Source: Nosema muscidifuracis
Lineage: Eukaryota; Microsporidia; Nosematidae
Direction: 5' to 3'
Assembly: GCA_028335825.1 (NCBI GenBank)
Contig: JAIOKI010000025.1
Coordinates: 248,001 to 312,000, forward strand
Length of the DNA stretch: 64,000 bases
Part shown: in pieces, positions 1 through 10,528 of the stretch
How positions within the stretch are numbered: the first letter of the stretch is position 1
Layout of the letters: the number at the start of each line of letters is the position of its first letter
Position numbers and translations under genes: made by a program
Notes under the pieces: generated by a model
Database searches by the model: none
Seen by the model: the letters and a program-made list of their open reading frames with translations, nothing else
What the model was told of the DNA's origin: nothing

Positions 1-1825
1 TAAAATATATTAGTAATAAATCAATTTATTAAATTCATAAATAGTTTTCTATAAAACATAACTTTAAATAAAATTTCATAAACCAATTTGTGAATATAAG
101 TCTTAATTAAACATCCTAACAAAATAATAATTGATCTCAACGAATAAAAATTAATTTTATATACCATTTTTATATATTCTTTCTATAATAAAAATTAATG
201 TGTTTTTATAAGGGGTTAGAAAATAAATATCAAAATTTTTATGTACAAAAATTTATGTATTTTATTTAATGAAGTAATTTACAATAAATCTCTTATTGAG
301 CCTTTGCTCAGATTAGAGGTGGGTTTTTTTAGTATAATTCTGTTTCTTAATAAATTATCTTAATTTAAAATCTCATATATTAATTTTTATATATTAAAAA
401 AATAATTATAGAGTTATTGTTCATATATTTCAAAATATCTTGATGATGTCATTGTTTTGAAGAATTACATCATTTATATTAAATACGTTTTAATTCACAA
501 CTCTTAGAATTATTATTATTGATGATAAATTCTTTAATATATAAAAAGTAAATGTATTTGTATTATAAATATATTTTATCAATTTAAAATTTATTTATGC
601 TATCCAGATTATTGTAAATTTTAAAAATTGAGGTGTCTCAAATTAATTTGAGAAAATGATAAATTAATTGAAAAATTATTAAGATTATTTTCTTATAAAT
701 ATATTCAAATCTGAATGTATTTAATTCAATAGATCTAATGTAGGAGAAAATCAAGTATATTTATCTAATAATAAAGTAATAGACATAATGCAATATTTAT
801 TAAATGTATAAGAGAATTATACCTGTTATAAATTACATTTGTATATTTAAAGGTTCAGAGCTATCTATTAAAGATATATTTTATTATATCTATTTGTCAA
901 GATTCTAAAATTAAATATTTATTTTACTTGATCTGTTAAAAAAAAATAATCTTTTTCTATAATGATTATTTTTAATTAATAATTTTTTTTCTAATTTTTA
1001 CTAAATTATTCATTTGTTATAAATTACACCTTCTTATTTAATTTTAATTATATGTTAATTACTCATCTTAAATATTATAAAATTAACCAACCTTTAACTT
1101 TTTTTCTAATAATACTTCATATTGAATTAAATAATAAAATATTTCATTATAAATTTTATAAAATAAGTAAAGTTATAAGATAAATAAACTATAACACTGT
1201 AAAAATATTCAAATTTTATATAGAAAAATATTCATCCATCTTTATTTATTTTAATAAGATTTATTGATGTTACCTCTTTTTTAATTAAATTATCTAAAAA
1301 ATTCATAATGTTATGACAATTTTTAATTAGAAGATATTTCACATTTAATCATTATAAAATTAATTTGATATATTTCTAATATGATATTATAAATATATAT
1401 TAAGTTAAAATAGTCTATTTATTATGAAATATTTTCTATTAAATATCATGACTTTTAAACTATCATAAATTTTAAAGATCTTTATTATTAACTTTAAGAT
1501 TTCTTTAATAACTAAATAGTTAATTCATTTTTATAAAATAAAATCTTAGATATTATAAAAATTTAATTTTTAAATTTTATCTTTTTTAATAGACGATCTC
1601 ATTTATTGATTCAATTAATATTTTACTTTTTTTATTTAATTGAAATATAAAAAAGTTAACAATTTATTAATTTATAAAAAAATAGTCAATTTAAGCTTAT
1701 ATAAAGACAAGAATATATAATATTATATTTTATAGTTTTAATTCGAAATATAAGTTAAAAGATTAATATGTTTGAAAAATAAAGTTTTTAATGTCTCGAC
1801 AGGTATTTTGTAATAAAGAAACATA

Positions 1826-1975
1826 AAATCTCATTTTTAAATAAATATTAATTAATTTAGATAAATCTCATTTTTAATTAACTTTGTTTTTAAATATAAT
1901 TTAATTAGCTTAGAAAAATCTCATTTTTAATTAACTTTGTTTTTAAATATAAATTAATTAATTTAGAAACATCAA
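1826..1975. repeat. short tandem repeat, about 53 bp unit
   Basis: A unit beginning AAATCTCATTTTTAA recurs at 1826, 1863 and 1916. The last two copies are about 53 bp apart and nearly identical; the first copy is shorter. It lies in gene-free DNA and has no visible coding role. Confidence 0.6.
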
Positions 1976-2430
1976 TCTGAATTTAAATTAATTTTCTGAC
2001 AAAAAAAAATATTCTTTCCTTATATATTGATTTTTCTTATTTATTATTAAATTGATAAGTTATTTTTAATGATTAATTTTATAATCTATCCATATTTTAT
2101 TACAATATAAATTTAATTATAAATTGAAATGTCAAAAAAATCAATAATATTAAAAAAATATACATTACTATGAAAAGATATTGGGTTTTTTTCATAAATG
2201 AAAATTAATTTGAAGTGACGTGTTTTTAATATAAAAAATGAATTTTAATAGATTAGCCTATAAAAATATAAAATTAGAGAATGAATAATATTTATAGTCA
2301 TAAAATATATTAAACTAAAAAAATAATGAATATTTGATTATAAATATATCAAATTATATATTATTAATTAAAAAAAGTGTTCTTTTCTTATCATTTTTAA
2401 TTTAAAAGTATAAATATAAAATTTGATATT

Positions 2431-2435
2431 CCCCC
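2431..2435 (+). promoter_or_regulatory. CCCCC start-proximal motif
   Basis: CCCCC ends two bases before the ATG at 2438. The longest open frame would begin at a TTG upstream of this tract, so the motif decides the start at 2438. Confidence 0.75.
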
Positions 2436-2437
2436 TT

Positions 2438-3433
2438 ATGTCTTCCAATAAAAATGTTTTGATACTAGGTCTTCTAGCTTTATTAACTATATGCTTTTTA
2501 TCAGTTTGGTATTTTGGATTTTTTAGTGGAGAGAAAGTTGAGATTGATAAATGTGAACATACCAGTAATTTAATGAATCTTACAGATAAGACAATAGAAA
2601 AACTGGATTTGTCATCTGCTTATAATGAGATGAAGAAAATAGATTCTGAATTTGATGAAGTTTTGTTTAAAAAGATGATTTTTGGATTGAATATTGTATC
2701 TAAGATTAATAAAGAAGATCTTAAGAATTTTATTGTAAAAGAGGTTGATTCAATTAATGAAGATAAATCTGTTAATATAAAAGAACTTCCTAAGAAAGAT
2801 GATTCAATCAACAAAGACAAATCTGCTACTATTGAAGAGCTTCCTAATAAGGATAATTCAGTCAATAAAGACAAATCTGTTAATATTGAAGAGCTTCCTA
2901 ATAAGGATAATTCGGTCAATAAAGACAAATCTGTTACTATTGAAGAGCTTCCTAAGAAGGATAATTCAGCTGATAAAAATGAACTTCCTAAGAAAGATGT
3001 GTCTGTTAATAAAGATGAACTTTCTAAGAAGGATAATTCAGTTAAGAAAGTTGATGTTCTTTTTGATTCTACTAAGATAGATGCTATAAATTCTTTAATC
3101 GAGAAATTCAGAAATGAATTCTTTGAATCAACCGATAAGCTTTCTTCTTATATTAACAAAGAAAGTGGACTTTTCGAAATTACGTTCCCAATTAAGGATG
3201 ATAAAAAAACTATAAAAATTGATGATGAGAAATTTTTCCACTTATCTAAAAATAATGAAATGATAAATAGTTTAGTAGAAAGAAATAAAAAATCTATGGA
3301 AAATGATTTGGTAGAAGCACTTATTGATAAAGAGTTTTCAATTGAAGGGAAGAATGATGTAAAGGTTTCAATTATTGAAATAGTCTTCTCTAATTTCGTA
3401 AAGTTTATCACTAGTAATAAATTAATATATTAA
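2438..3433 (+). CDS. single-anchor repeat protein, tandem family member 1
   Basis: Unknown function. The 331-residue product has an N-terminal hydrophobic segment (about residues 7-29) after a short MSSNK leader, so it is a signal-anchor or signal-peptide protein. A domain at about 55-100 (AYNEMKKIDSEFDE) and a C-terminal domain at about 205-331 align with the next gene at 4329, which has AYEAMKKFKSEFDE at the same place and a similar FVKFI/FIKFI end. Between the two domains (about 105-204) sits an acidic, lysine-rich repeat with an 18-residue unit of the type NKDKSVNIEELP, matching a 54-bp DNA repeat. That region is absent from the neighbour, so it is an insertion made by in-frame minisatellite growth. 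The start is set by the CCCCC tract at 2431. Probably secreted or surface-exposed; this is an inference. Confidence 0.85.
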   Translation: MSSNKNVLILGLLALLTICFLSVWYFGFFSGEKVEIDKCEHTSNLMNLTDKTIEKLDLSSAYNEMKKIDSEFDEVLFKKMIFGLNIVSKINKEDLKNFIVKEVDSINEDKSVNIKELPKKDDSINKDKSATIEELPNKDNSVNKDKSVNIEELPNKDNSVNKDKSVTIEELPKKDNSADKNELPKKDVSVNKDELSKKDNSVKKVDVLFDSTKIDAINSLIEKFRNEFFESTDKLSSYINKESGLFEITFPIKDDKKTIKIDDEKFFHLSKNNEMINSLVERNKKSMENDLVEALIDKEFSIEGKNDVKVSIIEIVFSNFVKFITSNKLIY

Positions 3434-3530
3434 TTTTAAATCAAATATTTTTATTCGTGGATTTTTAAAAATAATATGTTAAATTTAAGCCTGTTAGAAT
3501 ATTTTTGATTAGTGATGAACTTAAATATAC

Positions 3531-3769
3531 ATAAAGTTTGATATTTATATCTATTAATAAAATACACTATCACTCTTAAAATGTAAAACCCTTAACTATT
3601 TCATATAATGTATAAAGTTTGATATTTATATCTAATAATAAAATACACTATCAATCTTAAAATGTAAAACCCTTAACTATTTCATATATGTATAAAGTTT
3701 GATATTTATATCTAGTAATAAAATAAACCACCCCCTTAAAATGTAAAACCCCTAACTAATTTACATATT
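3531..3769. repeat. 80-bp tandem repeat, three copies
   Basis: Three head-to-tail copies of an 80-81 bp unit start at 3531, 3612 and 3692, each opening with ATAAAGTTTGATATTTATAT and containing AAAATGTAAAACCC. The third copy is the most diverged. The repeat follows the stop of the 2438 gene by about 100 bp. Apart from this, 3434-4328 holds no gene. Confidence 0.85.
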
Positions 3770-4328
3770 TATTTAAAAAATTAGTCAATACTTTTGTTTA
3801 TCTTAGATAAGAATATATTTATAATTTCAATTAAAGATATTCTACAATTTTTATAATCACAATTAATAATTTATTACATTCTTTTGGAGTATTTTGATAT
3901 TTATATTCCCATATAGGAAATAATGTATTTTTAAAAAATATAAATTACCAGTTATAAGTAATAATTGGATAAATTATTTTAAAATAATGTATCTTTCAAT
4001 TTATATAATTCAAAATAAATTAATATATAACAAATAAAGAATATTATTTTCTGTTTAACTAATTTATTTTTTTAAACAAAAAAACTGTCAAAAATTGCAA
4101 TTTAAATTTTAAAAATAAAATTTGAAATTTATATTTTCATCTAATTATGATCACAGGAATACCATCATTCTAATTTACCAATTATCAATGAATTTTATTA
4201 ATTTAAAATTAAGGAGTCATTATACTATTAAAACAAACTGATTTGTTCTGTCTTGTGATATTTTGAAATTTTTAATTTATTTTTTTTAAAAAAAAAATAT
4301 AAAAATAATTTTTTAAAATAACCCCAAT

Positions 4329-4994
4329 ATGTCATCAAGTAAATTATATTTTATAGGAGGTGTTGCTGTTATCATAGCTGTTATCGTATTAGGATGCTGG
4401 TGGGCTGGATACTTTACATCAGAAGATGAAAGTAAGAATAAAAATTCTACTACTCTTTCTGATAAGAGTGTTGGAACTCTCGAGATGGATAAGGCTTATG
4501 AAGCTATGAAAAAATTTAAGAGTGAATTTGATGAGAATTTGTTTAAGGAATTAACACACAGTTTGAAATCTTTGTCAAGTGCTTCTGATGAGACTTTGAA
4601 GAAGCTCGTTGAAAAAGATGTTAATACCACTGATGAAGGACAAAAGAAGAAGGATATCGCCTCAAATATTGAGAAGGTAAAAGCTAATATTAAGAAGATC
4701 AATGATGAATTCTTTGGTGCTACCGATAAGTATGATGCTTATGTTAAGAAGCTTTACGATATAACAGTTGAAAAGAAAGATGATAAATTAACTGTTAATA
4801 TTTTTTCAGAGGATTTAGAATTATTAACTAAGTACGATGATTTTATTACTTCTAACATTACTGATAATCCTTCAAAGTTATCTGATGAAGCTAAGAAGGC
4901 TGTAACTGAAGAAAAGTACAATCTGATTTCTGATAAGAAGATCTCTGCTATGAAGATCATGGCAATTAAGTTCATCAAGTTTATCTCAGAGTAA
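4329..4994 (+). CDS. single-anchor protein, tandem family member 2
   Basis: Unknown function, 221 residues. There is one N-terminal hydrophobic segment (about 6-28) after the leader MSSSK, then a lysine- and glutamate-rich, mostly helical body. It is the closest relative of the 2438 product: the pattern AY..MKK..SEFDE.LFK and the FIKFI C-terminus are shared, but the 18-residue repeats are missing. The start ATG follows CCCC at 4322-4325. The topology suggests an anchored protein facing the lumen or the outside. The gene stands alone with gene-free DNA on both sides. Confidence 0.85.
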   Translation: MSSSKLYFIGGVAVIIAVIVLGCWWAGYFTSEDESKNKNSTTLSDKSVGTLEMDKAYEAMKKFKSEFDENLFKELTHSLKSLSSASDETLKKLVEKDVNTTDEGQKKKDIASNIEKVKANIKKINDEFFGATDKYDAYVKKLYDITVEKKDDKLTVNIFSEDLELLTKYDDFITSNITDNPSKLSDEAKKAVTEEKYNLISDKKISAMKIMAIKFIKFISE

Positions 4995-5282
4995 ACTATT
5001 AAAGTTTTTTATTTATATCTGAATTTTCTCGTTGATCGTCTTTGAAATGTCATATTTTTTTATTGAATTTTTAAATAATTACTACGAGGTATGTTTTAAA
5101 AATAAACCTTTATAAGATAGAGTACAAGCTATCTTTCTTATTTATTTTTGTTAATATTAACAATATATAAATAAGTTATTAGCATATATTCAAGTTGATT
5201 ATAATGGTATTGTAATATTATAAATATTTAAATTTATTGTTAACTGAATGAAAAACAAAAATAATAACGTATTTATATTTAC

Positions 5283-5345
5283 TTGGAACGGTATAACAGC
5301 TAAATATCATAACTAGAGAGAAATTTAAAGAGCTATTTTTGAAAA
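5283..5345 (+). mobile_element. integrase-like fossil fragment
   Basis: The DNA around GGAACGGTATAAC matches the fossil at about 53700 (GGAATGGTATAAC), and the flanking bases align for about 50 bp. It is an old, heavily broken copy of a retroelement integrase region. I assign only the family type, integrase-bearing and probably LTR-retroelement-like. Confidence 0.4.
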
Positions 5346-5681
5346 TCTAAGAGACTACTGGGATAAAAAAAGACAATAAGCTTTTCTGAAGTTATGAAAG
5401 GTAAAAACAGCTTCTTAGTTAAAAGAACGATGTGATACAAAAAGTAAGAAAATATTTTTAAAATACTGTAATTGAGATAAAATCTCGTTTTTATAAGGTA
5501 GATAAGATGTTCTTTTACTTTTTCTAATATCAAAAGGACTCCTCATATTTCGAAGAATATTGTTTTTAGTTCAAGAGAACAAGATCTTAATTTGAAAAAT
5601 CCCTTTTTAAGAGTAAAATAGCTGAAATACAATCAGTGACTCAAACAAGCAAGAAAGGTTTTAGACTTTTTTCTACTATAA

Positions 5682-5713
5682 AAGAATCTATACTTGTAAA
5701 AGTATAGATTCTT
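5682..5713. repeat. perfect 14-bp inverted repeat (hairpin)
   Basis: The arms AAGAATCTATACTT (5682-5695) and AAGTATAGATTCTT (5700-5713) are exact reverse complements around a GTAA loop. No gene is next to it. It could form an RNA or DNA hairpin, or mark the end of a lost element. Confidence 0.8.
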
Positions 5714-6535
5714 AAAAGGAGCATGGTACAGCAGTATAACGTGTATATTAAATAGTAGGCTCATTATTCATGAATAGGACTAGTATGGCATATATATAAA
5801 AATTTATTCTTAGCTTGAGAGGGTTGATAAGCTACTGATACTTATTACTTGATTTGAATCATATAGAATCTTGTTTCAGTCTAATGGGTTTTAATTTATT
5901 CTAAGAAATAACTTTTTAGTTATTCTGAATGGTATGCTGATATACAGCACAAAATATTAGATATGAAGTTTTTTGATAGCTAGTTGGTTTTCTCTTTTAA
6001 GCTAATAGATATTTTTATCTTATTTTTCTAAGAGATATTAAATTTTTTAACCTATTAATATGAATTTTGTCTTGATGATACAAATGTAAATTTAAATATT
6101 ATATTTTGATAAAATTCTCTCTATATATAAGTCTACAATAGTTTATTAATAGTAACTTTATATGGTATTGCTATAAACTTGTCCACATCAGTTTCAAAAA
6201 AACTCTATAAGATATTGTAATAAAAACTTATTTTTTATCATATATGTAGAAATAAATAATCTTACTGAATTTAGAAATATTATTCAGCTGTTTATTAATA
6301 AGAAATTATTAATTTTTTGTTAGGTTATAGATGTTTATCAATATTTTAATTAAAATGTTGATCTTTAAAGGTCTATTGATTTGTTTTGAATAAATAAAAT
6401 TTAAAAAACTTATAAATTTAAACGATTGTTTAAATTATAAACAAATTTACTGGTTGGATAAATTAATGAAACTGTTAAAAAAATTATCTAAAATGATAAA
6501 ATTTATTTTGATCTATAATATTTGTTTATGTATAT

Positions 6536-6655
6536 GTTAATTAAATTTATGATTTTAATGTATAGTTAATTGATATTTATGATTTTAATGTATAGTTAAT
6601 TGATATTTATGATTTTAATCTATAGTTAATTGATATTTATAAGGTTTGCAAATAA
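6536..6655. repeat. 30-bp tandem repeat
   Basis: The unit GTTAATTGATATTTATGATT plus about ten more bases recurs with GTTAAT at 6565, 6595 and 6625 (period 30), and a diverged copy precedes it. It is intergenic. Confidence 0.75.
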
Positions 6656-6959
6656 AAGAATCATTTAAAACTTTTTACATTGATTTAAGAAATAATAGAA
6701 GTCCTTAAAATGATATTTAAAACTCTTTCGTAAAATATTTTATGAGAACAATCTCTAGTCAACTGAATTGTTAAATATTTTAAGTAACCAATAAGAATCC
6801 TACATATGTAACTTTAATTAAATAATGACAATTAAATATTTTTTAATTATTTAACAATAAACAATCAAAATATGAATAAATTATCTCTTTTATATTACTT
6901 TAATGGGTTATTGAAAGATGATAGTTATTTAATTATTTTATTTATAGAAATAATAAAAT

Positions 6960-7110
6960 TTAACATTTATAATAAAAGTATATTCTTTTTCTGAGAAAAA
7001 AGAGTTTAATTTAGTTAATAAAGGATTTAAAATCTAACATTTATAAAAAAAGTCTATTCTTTTTCTGAGAAAAAAAGAGTTTGATTTAGTTAATAAAGAA
7101 TTTAACATTT
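6960..7110. repeat. about 70-bp direct duplication upstream of a gene
   Basis: Two copies share TTCTTTTTCTGAGAAAAAA and TTTAGTTAATAAAG. They lie within 200 bp upstream of the gene at 7166. Confidence 0.65.
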
Positions 7111-7165
7111 ATTTATTGTTTAACATCTAATTTATACATATTTCATTTATTTTAACCCCACTAAA

Positions 7166-7801
7166 ATGGCTGCTTTCAAAAATGTTGGTTTCATTATTTT
7201 TGTTTATCTATGTTTAGTCATTACACTTTGTATAATAATAAGCTTATGTTTCGTTAAATATGATTTTGATAGTAAGATTATTGATGGTAAAAATATGAAA
7301 GATATTATAGACCAGTATAAATCAAATATGCCAAATCTAGACGAAAAATGTATCAAATCTTTGTTCTTTGGATTTTATATGATTAGAGAAATGAATTCAG
7401 ATCTTGTTAAGAAATTAATTTTGAAAGATGGAAATAAATTAACTAAAAATCAGTTAGAAAAAGCTAACAAAAGATTTAGAATATATGAAAATGAACATAA
7501 TTCTGATGATGATACAGAATCTTATGATGATGTGATAGATCTAATTAAGAAACATTTTTTTAGTTTTGAAATAAAAAAAATGGATAGTAAAAATATTTTT
7601 GAGGTTACGAGCGAAGATAAAAAATTTATTTTTGAAAATGATAAAGTTATTAAAGAATTAGAAAAAATCTGTGATAGGTTTTTTAAAAAGGATTGTGCTA
7701 AATATATCAAAAAGAGGAATATTATTATATTAGGAGATAAAAAGGAATTCTGTTCATCTATCGAGTTAAATATAGCAAGATATGCACGATTTGTATTATA
7801 G
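7166..7801 (+). CDS. single-anchor protein, tandem family member 3
   Basis: Unknown function, 211 residues. A long hydrophobic segment (about 8-31) is followed by the family signature YDFDSK and a helical body, ending in DCAKYIKKRN...IARYARFVL. The genes at 8002, 9905 and 12334 share all of these: [YF]-x-F/L-[DE]-S after the anchor, DC-x-[KN]-YL near residue 175, and an ARY motif ten residues from the end. The ATG follows CCCC at 7156-7159. It forms a close tandem pair with 8002, 200 bp apart on the same strand. Confidence 0.85.
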   Translation: MAAFKNVGFIIFVYLCLVITLCIIISLCFVKYDFDSKIIDGKNMKDIIDQYKSNMPNLDEKCIKSLFFGFYMIREMNSDLVKKLILKDGNKLTKNQLEKANKRFRIYENEHNSDDDTESYDDVIDLIKKHFFSFEIKKMDSKNIFEVTSEDKKFIFENDKVIKELEKICDRFFKKDCAKYIKKRNIIILGDKKEFCSSIELNIARYARFVL

Positions 7802-7994
7802 ATAAATTAAAAAATAAGTCATCTCATGAAAAATATATTAATATACTAAATTAAGATATTCTATATCAATTAATTTATATTATGATATACTAATCAATTA
7901 TTTGTATTATTTAATTTATATATTCATATACTTAATTCGAATATTTTATAATAACTAAATCAATTATTTGTATTATTTAATTAAAAATATTGTA

Positions 7995-7998
7995 CCCC
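7995..7998 (+). promoter_or_regulatory. CCCC start-proximal motif
   Basis: CCCC lies three bases before the ATG at 8002. The longest open frame would start at a TTG at 7990, which would place the motif inside the gene. The motif therefore supports 8002 as the start. Confidence 0.75.
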
Positions 7999-8001
7999 AA
8001 A

Positions 8002-8625
8002 ATGATTTCTTATAAAAAGATTGCACTTAATTTGATTTTAGTTCTTTGTATATTTATCATGCTTAAATTAATATTAGAACACTATTTCCAAAGATATGAT
8101 TTTGAATCCAAGAATATATTAGGAGGATCTATTGAAGATATTATTACAGTATATAGAAAATATAATCCAGATCTTGATATAAAGAGTATATTAGCATTAC
8201 ATTTTGGGTATATAACAATTATAAATGAAGAAACTAAGACATTATCTAAGCTTATATTTAAAGGTATTAGAATAACTAAAAAACAAGTAGAATATGGTTT
8301 AAGGAAGATTGATATATTTGTTAAAAATAAAGATCATCATAAATATGAAACATTTCGTGAAGATGCTATCAAATATTTCTTAACTTTTATGACTACAAGA
8401 TCAAAAGATAAAATTATTTACAAGGTGACTGAAGAAGAAAAGGAGTTTATTAAAAATAATGAATTATTGATCAACCAAATAGGAAAAAATGCAGAAATGT
8501 TTTTTAAAGAAGATACTGTTAAATATTTAACTGATAAAAATTTTTATATTTTTGAATCTGATAGTTCTGCTGTATCATCTATAGATCTAAATGCAGCAAG
8601 GTATGTACAATTTATTCTTTCATAA
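8002..8625 (+). CDS. single-anchor protein, tandem family member 4
   Basis: Unknown function, 207 residues. The leader MISYKK precedes one hydrophobic segment (about 8-27), then RYDFESK, then a charged helical body ending in KYLTDKNFYIFESD and AARYVQFILS. It aligns along its full length with 7166, 9905 and 12334. The DC pair seen before KYL in its sisters is DT here. The start is set by the CCCC at 7995. Likely an anchored lumenal or secreted protein. Confidence 0.85.
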   Translation: MISYKKIALNLILVLCIFIMLKLILEHYFQRYDFESKNILGGSIEDIITVYRKYNPDLDIKSILALHFGYITIINEETKTLSKLIFKGIRITKKQVEYGLRKIDIFVKNKDHHKYETFREDAIKYFLTFMTTRSKDKIIYKVTEEEKEFIKNNELLINQIGKNAEMFFKEDTVKYLTDKNFYIFESDSSAVSSIDLNAARYVQFILS

Positions 8626-9904
8626 ATTTGTATCTTCATTTTATCAAAGTATCTAATTATTTAACTTCATTCACTAAAATATTCATATCTTCACTTTATT
8701 ATATCAAATATAAATAAATTAAAGTATCTAATTATTTAACTTTATTCATTCAATATCTTCCATAAATCTAATTCTCTACTTTAATATATCAAATATAAAT
8801 TTATTAAAGTATCTGAAATATTATAAATTATTGTGTACTAAAACAAGAAATTATTCAATAAAAATTAATATTATAATTCAATACCTACAAATATAAAATA
8901 ATTTAAAAATATAATGGTCTCGATTTAATTATATTTATAGTATTTAGTAAAATAATATTACTTATTAATTTATATATAATTCATTATTTGTGTCAAAGAT
9001 ATTATTATCTAGGCTAATGTCTTAAATATAAGTAAGAATAATTAGTGATTTTGATGTCCGTAATAAACATCTCTATTAAAATCCTGATAGTTATTTTAAT
9101 GTTATTATCGATATAAACTAAACAAAAATTAGAAAAAATAGTGTAATAAGATACATGTAAATGAGTGATAGTATTATTCCACTGATGATTGTTATCTTTA
9201 TTTAAGGAGGCAATTCAAAAAACATAAATATATTAAATTTGAGTCATAATTTTTTATATAATAGATTTAAGGAGAGTGTATAAAGATTTAAATTTTCATA
9301 TTAAAATACTGTAAGTTAAAAGTTATTTATATTTATATTAAAAATCATATGACTCGTAGAAATTTAATATTTGAAAAATCCACGTATTGATTTACAACTC
9401 TACATCATAGTTGAAGTAGAAGATTTATTCCTTTATATTTAATAATATATTGTTTTGATGGATAAGTATTTCGTTATATTTGTGTTAGTAATGATAACAT
9501 ATAAAAATAATAAAATGTTTCTTAAAGTTTGTTTTATCAATTTAAAATTTCTTATAAAAACACTAACTATTACTTTTTCATTCTCATACAATAATGTATT
9601 TTTATTATTTTAGATTAAAAAATAAACAAATAAAAAAATATTGAATTTCAAAATTTTTATATATTTGGATACTTACTTCGTTAAGTTTTGTTTTAATTTA
9701 ATTATAGCATCTTAAATTTGATATTTACAAAAGGAGAAATGATATATGAATATAAATTAATTTTTAATTTTTAATTTAAAATTAGAAACATTTTTATTTG
9801 TAATATAAGTTAGATAATTTCATTTTCAAGATTATTTTTTTAATATAATGATTAAAATTAAATTTATCAAAAATATATAAATAAAAAAATAATTACCCCG
9901 ATTT
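8626..9904. other. gene-free interval
   Basis: No gene is visible. The first 200 bp contain loose repeats of TTAAAGTATCTAATTATTTAAC and of TATCAAATATAAAT. The rest is closed in all frames. Confidence 0.65.
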
Positions 9905-10528
9905 ATGGTATCTTGCAAGAAAATTATATTATACATTGTTCTAATTGTCATTGCTTTGATCATTATTACTTCCATATACAATAATTTCTTCTATAAATAT
10001 AGCTTTGATTCTGAAGAAGTTTTTGAAAGTCCTATAGAAGGAATGGTTAGAATTGTAAAAGAAAATAATGAAAGCTTTGACCGTAAAACTTGTAAGTCTA
10101 TTGTTTTTGCTCTATCTATAGTGTTGAATTCACCAAAAGATTTAATAACACAGTTTATTCTTAATGATGGTCAAAAACTATCTAGTGAACAATACTTTAA
10201 AACTAATAAAAAAATAAGAACTGCAAATGATAATAATACTCCAATAATTATGAAAAAGATGCTCCAGGAGGACTATTATAACCATTTTTATAGATATTCT
10301 ATCTCTGAATCAGATAATAAGTTAATATTTAATTTACATGCTGAAGAAATAAAGTTCATCAATAATAATGCTAATGTTTTTAAACTATTGAGAGAATTTG
10401 CTTATAAAAATTTTACAACAGATTGTGCTAACTATTTAACTGAAAATAATGTGTTTATATCTGAATCCGATAAGACATCATTTGTGGCTTTGCTTTCTGC
10501 AAGATATTCTATATATGCTAGTTTTTAA
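9905..10528 (+). CDS. single-anchor protein, tandem family member 5
   Basis: Unknown function, 207 residues. The leader MVSCKK precedes a hydrophobic segment (about 7-28), then KYSFDSE. Mid-protein there is LNDGQKLSSEQY, and near the end DCANYLTENNVFISESDK and SARYSIYASF. The last third is closest to the 12334 product (DCAKYLTGDNIFISDSDK, SARYAKFATL). The ATG follows CCCC at 9896-9899. No cofactor or catalytic signature is visible. Confidence 0.85.
   Translation: MVSCKKIILYIVLIVIALIIITSIYNNFFYKYSFDSEEVFESPIEGMVRIVKENNESFDRKTCKSIVFALSIVLNSPKDLITQFILNDGQKLSSEQYFKTNKKIRTANDNNTPIIMKKMLQEDYYNHFYRYSISESDNKLIFNLHAEEIKFINNNANVFKLLREFAYKNFTTDCANYLTENNVFISESDKTSFVALLSARYSIYASF

Larger units (their letters stand above)
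1..2437. other. gene-free AT-rich interval
   Basis: I see no credible gene here. All six frames are densely closed and no CCC tract is followed by a usable ATG until 2431. The only structure I can point to is a short tandem repeat near 1826-1975. The rest is AT-rich DNA with short homopolymer runs. Confidence 0.7.
4995..7165. other. gene-free interval with fossils and repeats
   Basis: No intact gene. The interval holds an integrase-like fossil near 5283-5345, a perfect 14-bp hairpin at 5682-5713, a 30-bp tandem repeat at about 6536-6655 and a 70-bp duplication at about 6960-7110. The remaining frames are heavily closed. Confidence 0.7.

Noticed and set aside
2620-2928. Minus-strand Leu/Ser repeat frame
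   Set aside because: Shadow of the 18-residue repeat in the 2438 gene.
5333-5533. 66-codon minus-strand frame
   Set aside because: No start signal, hydrophobic AT-driven composition, overlaps the integrase fossil area.
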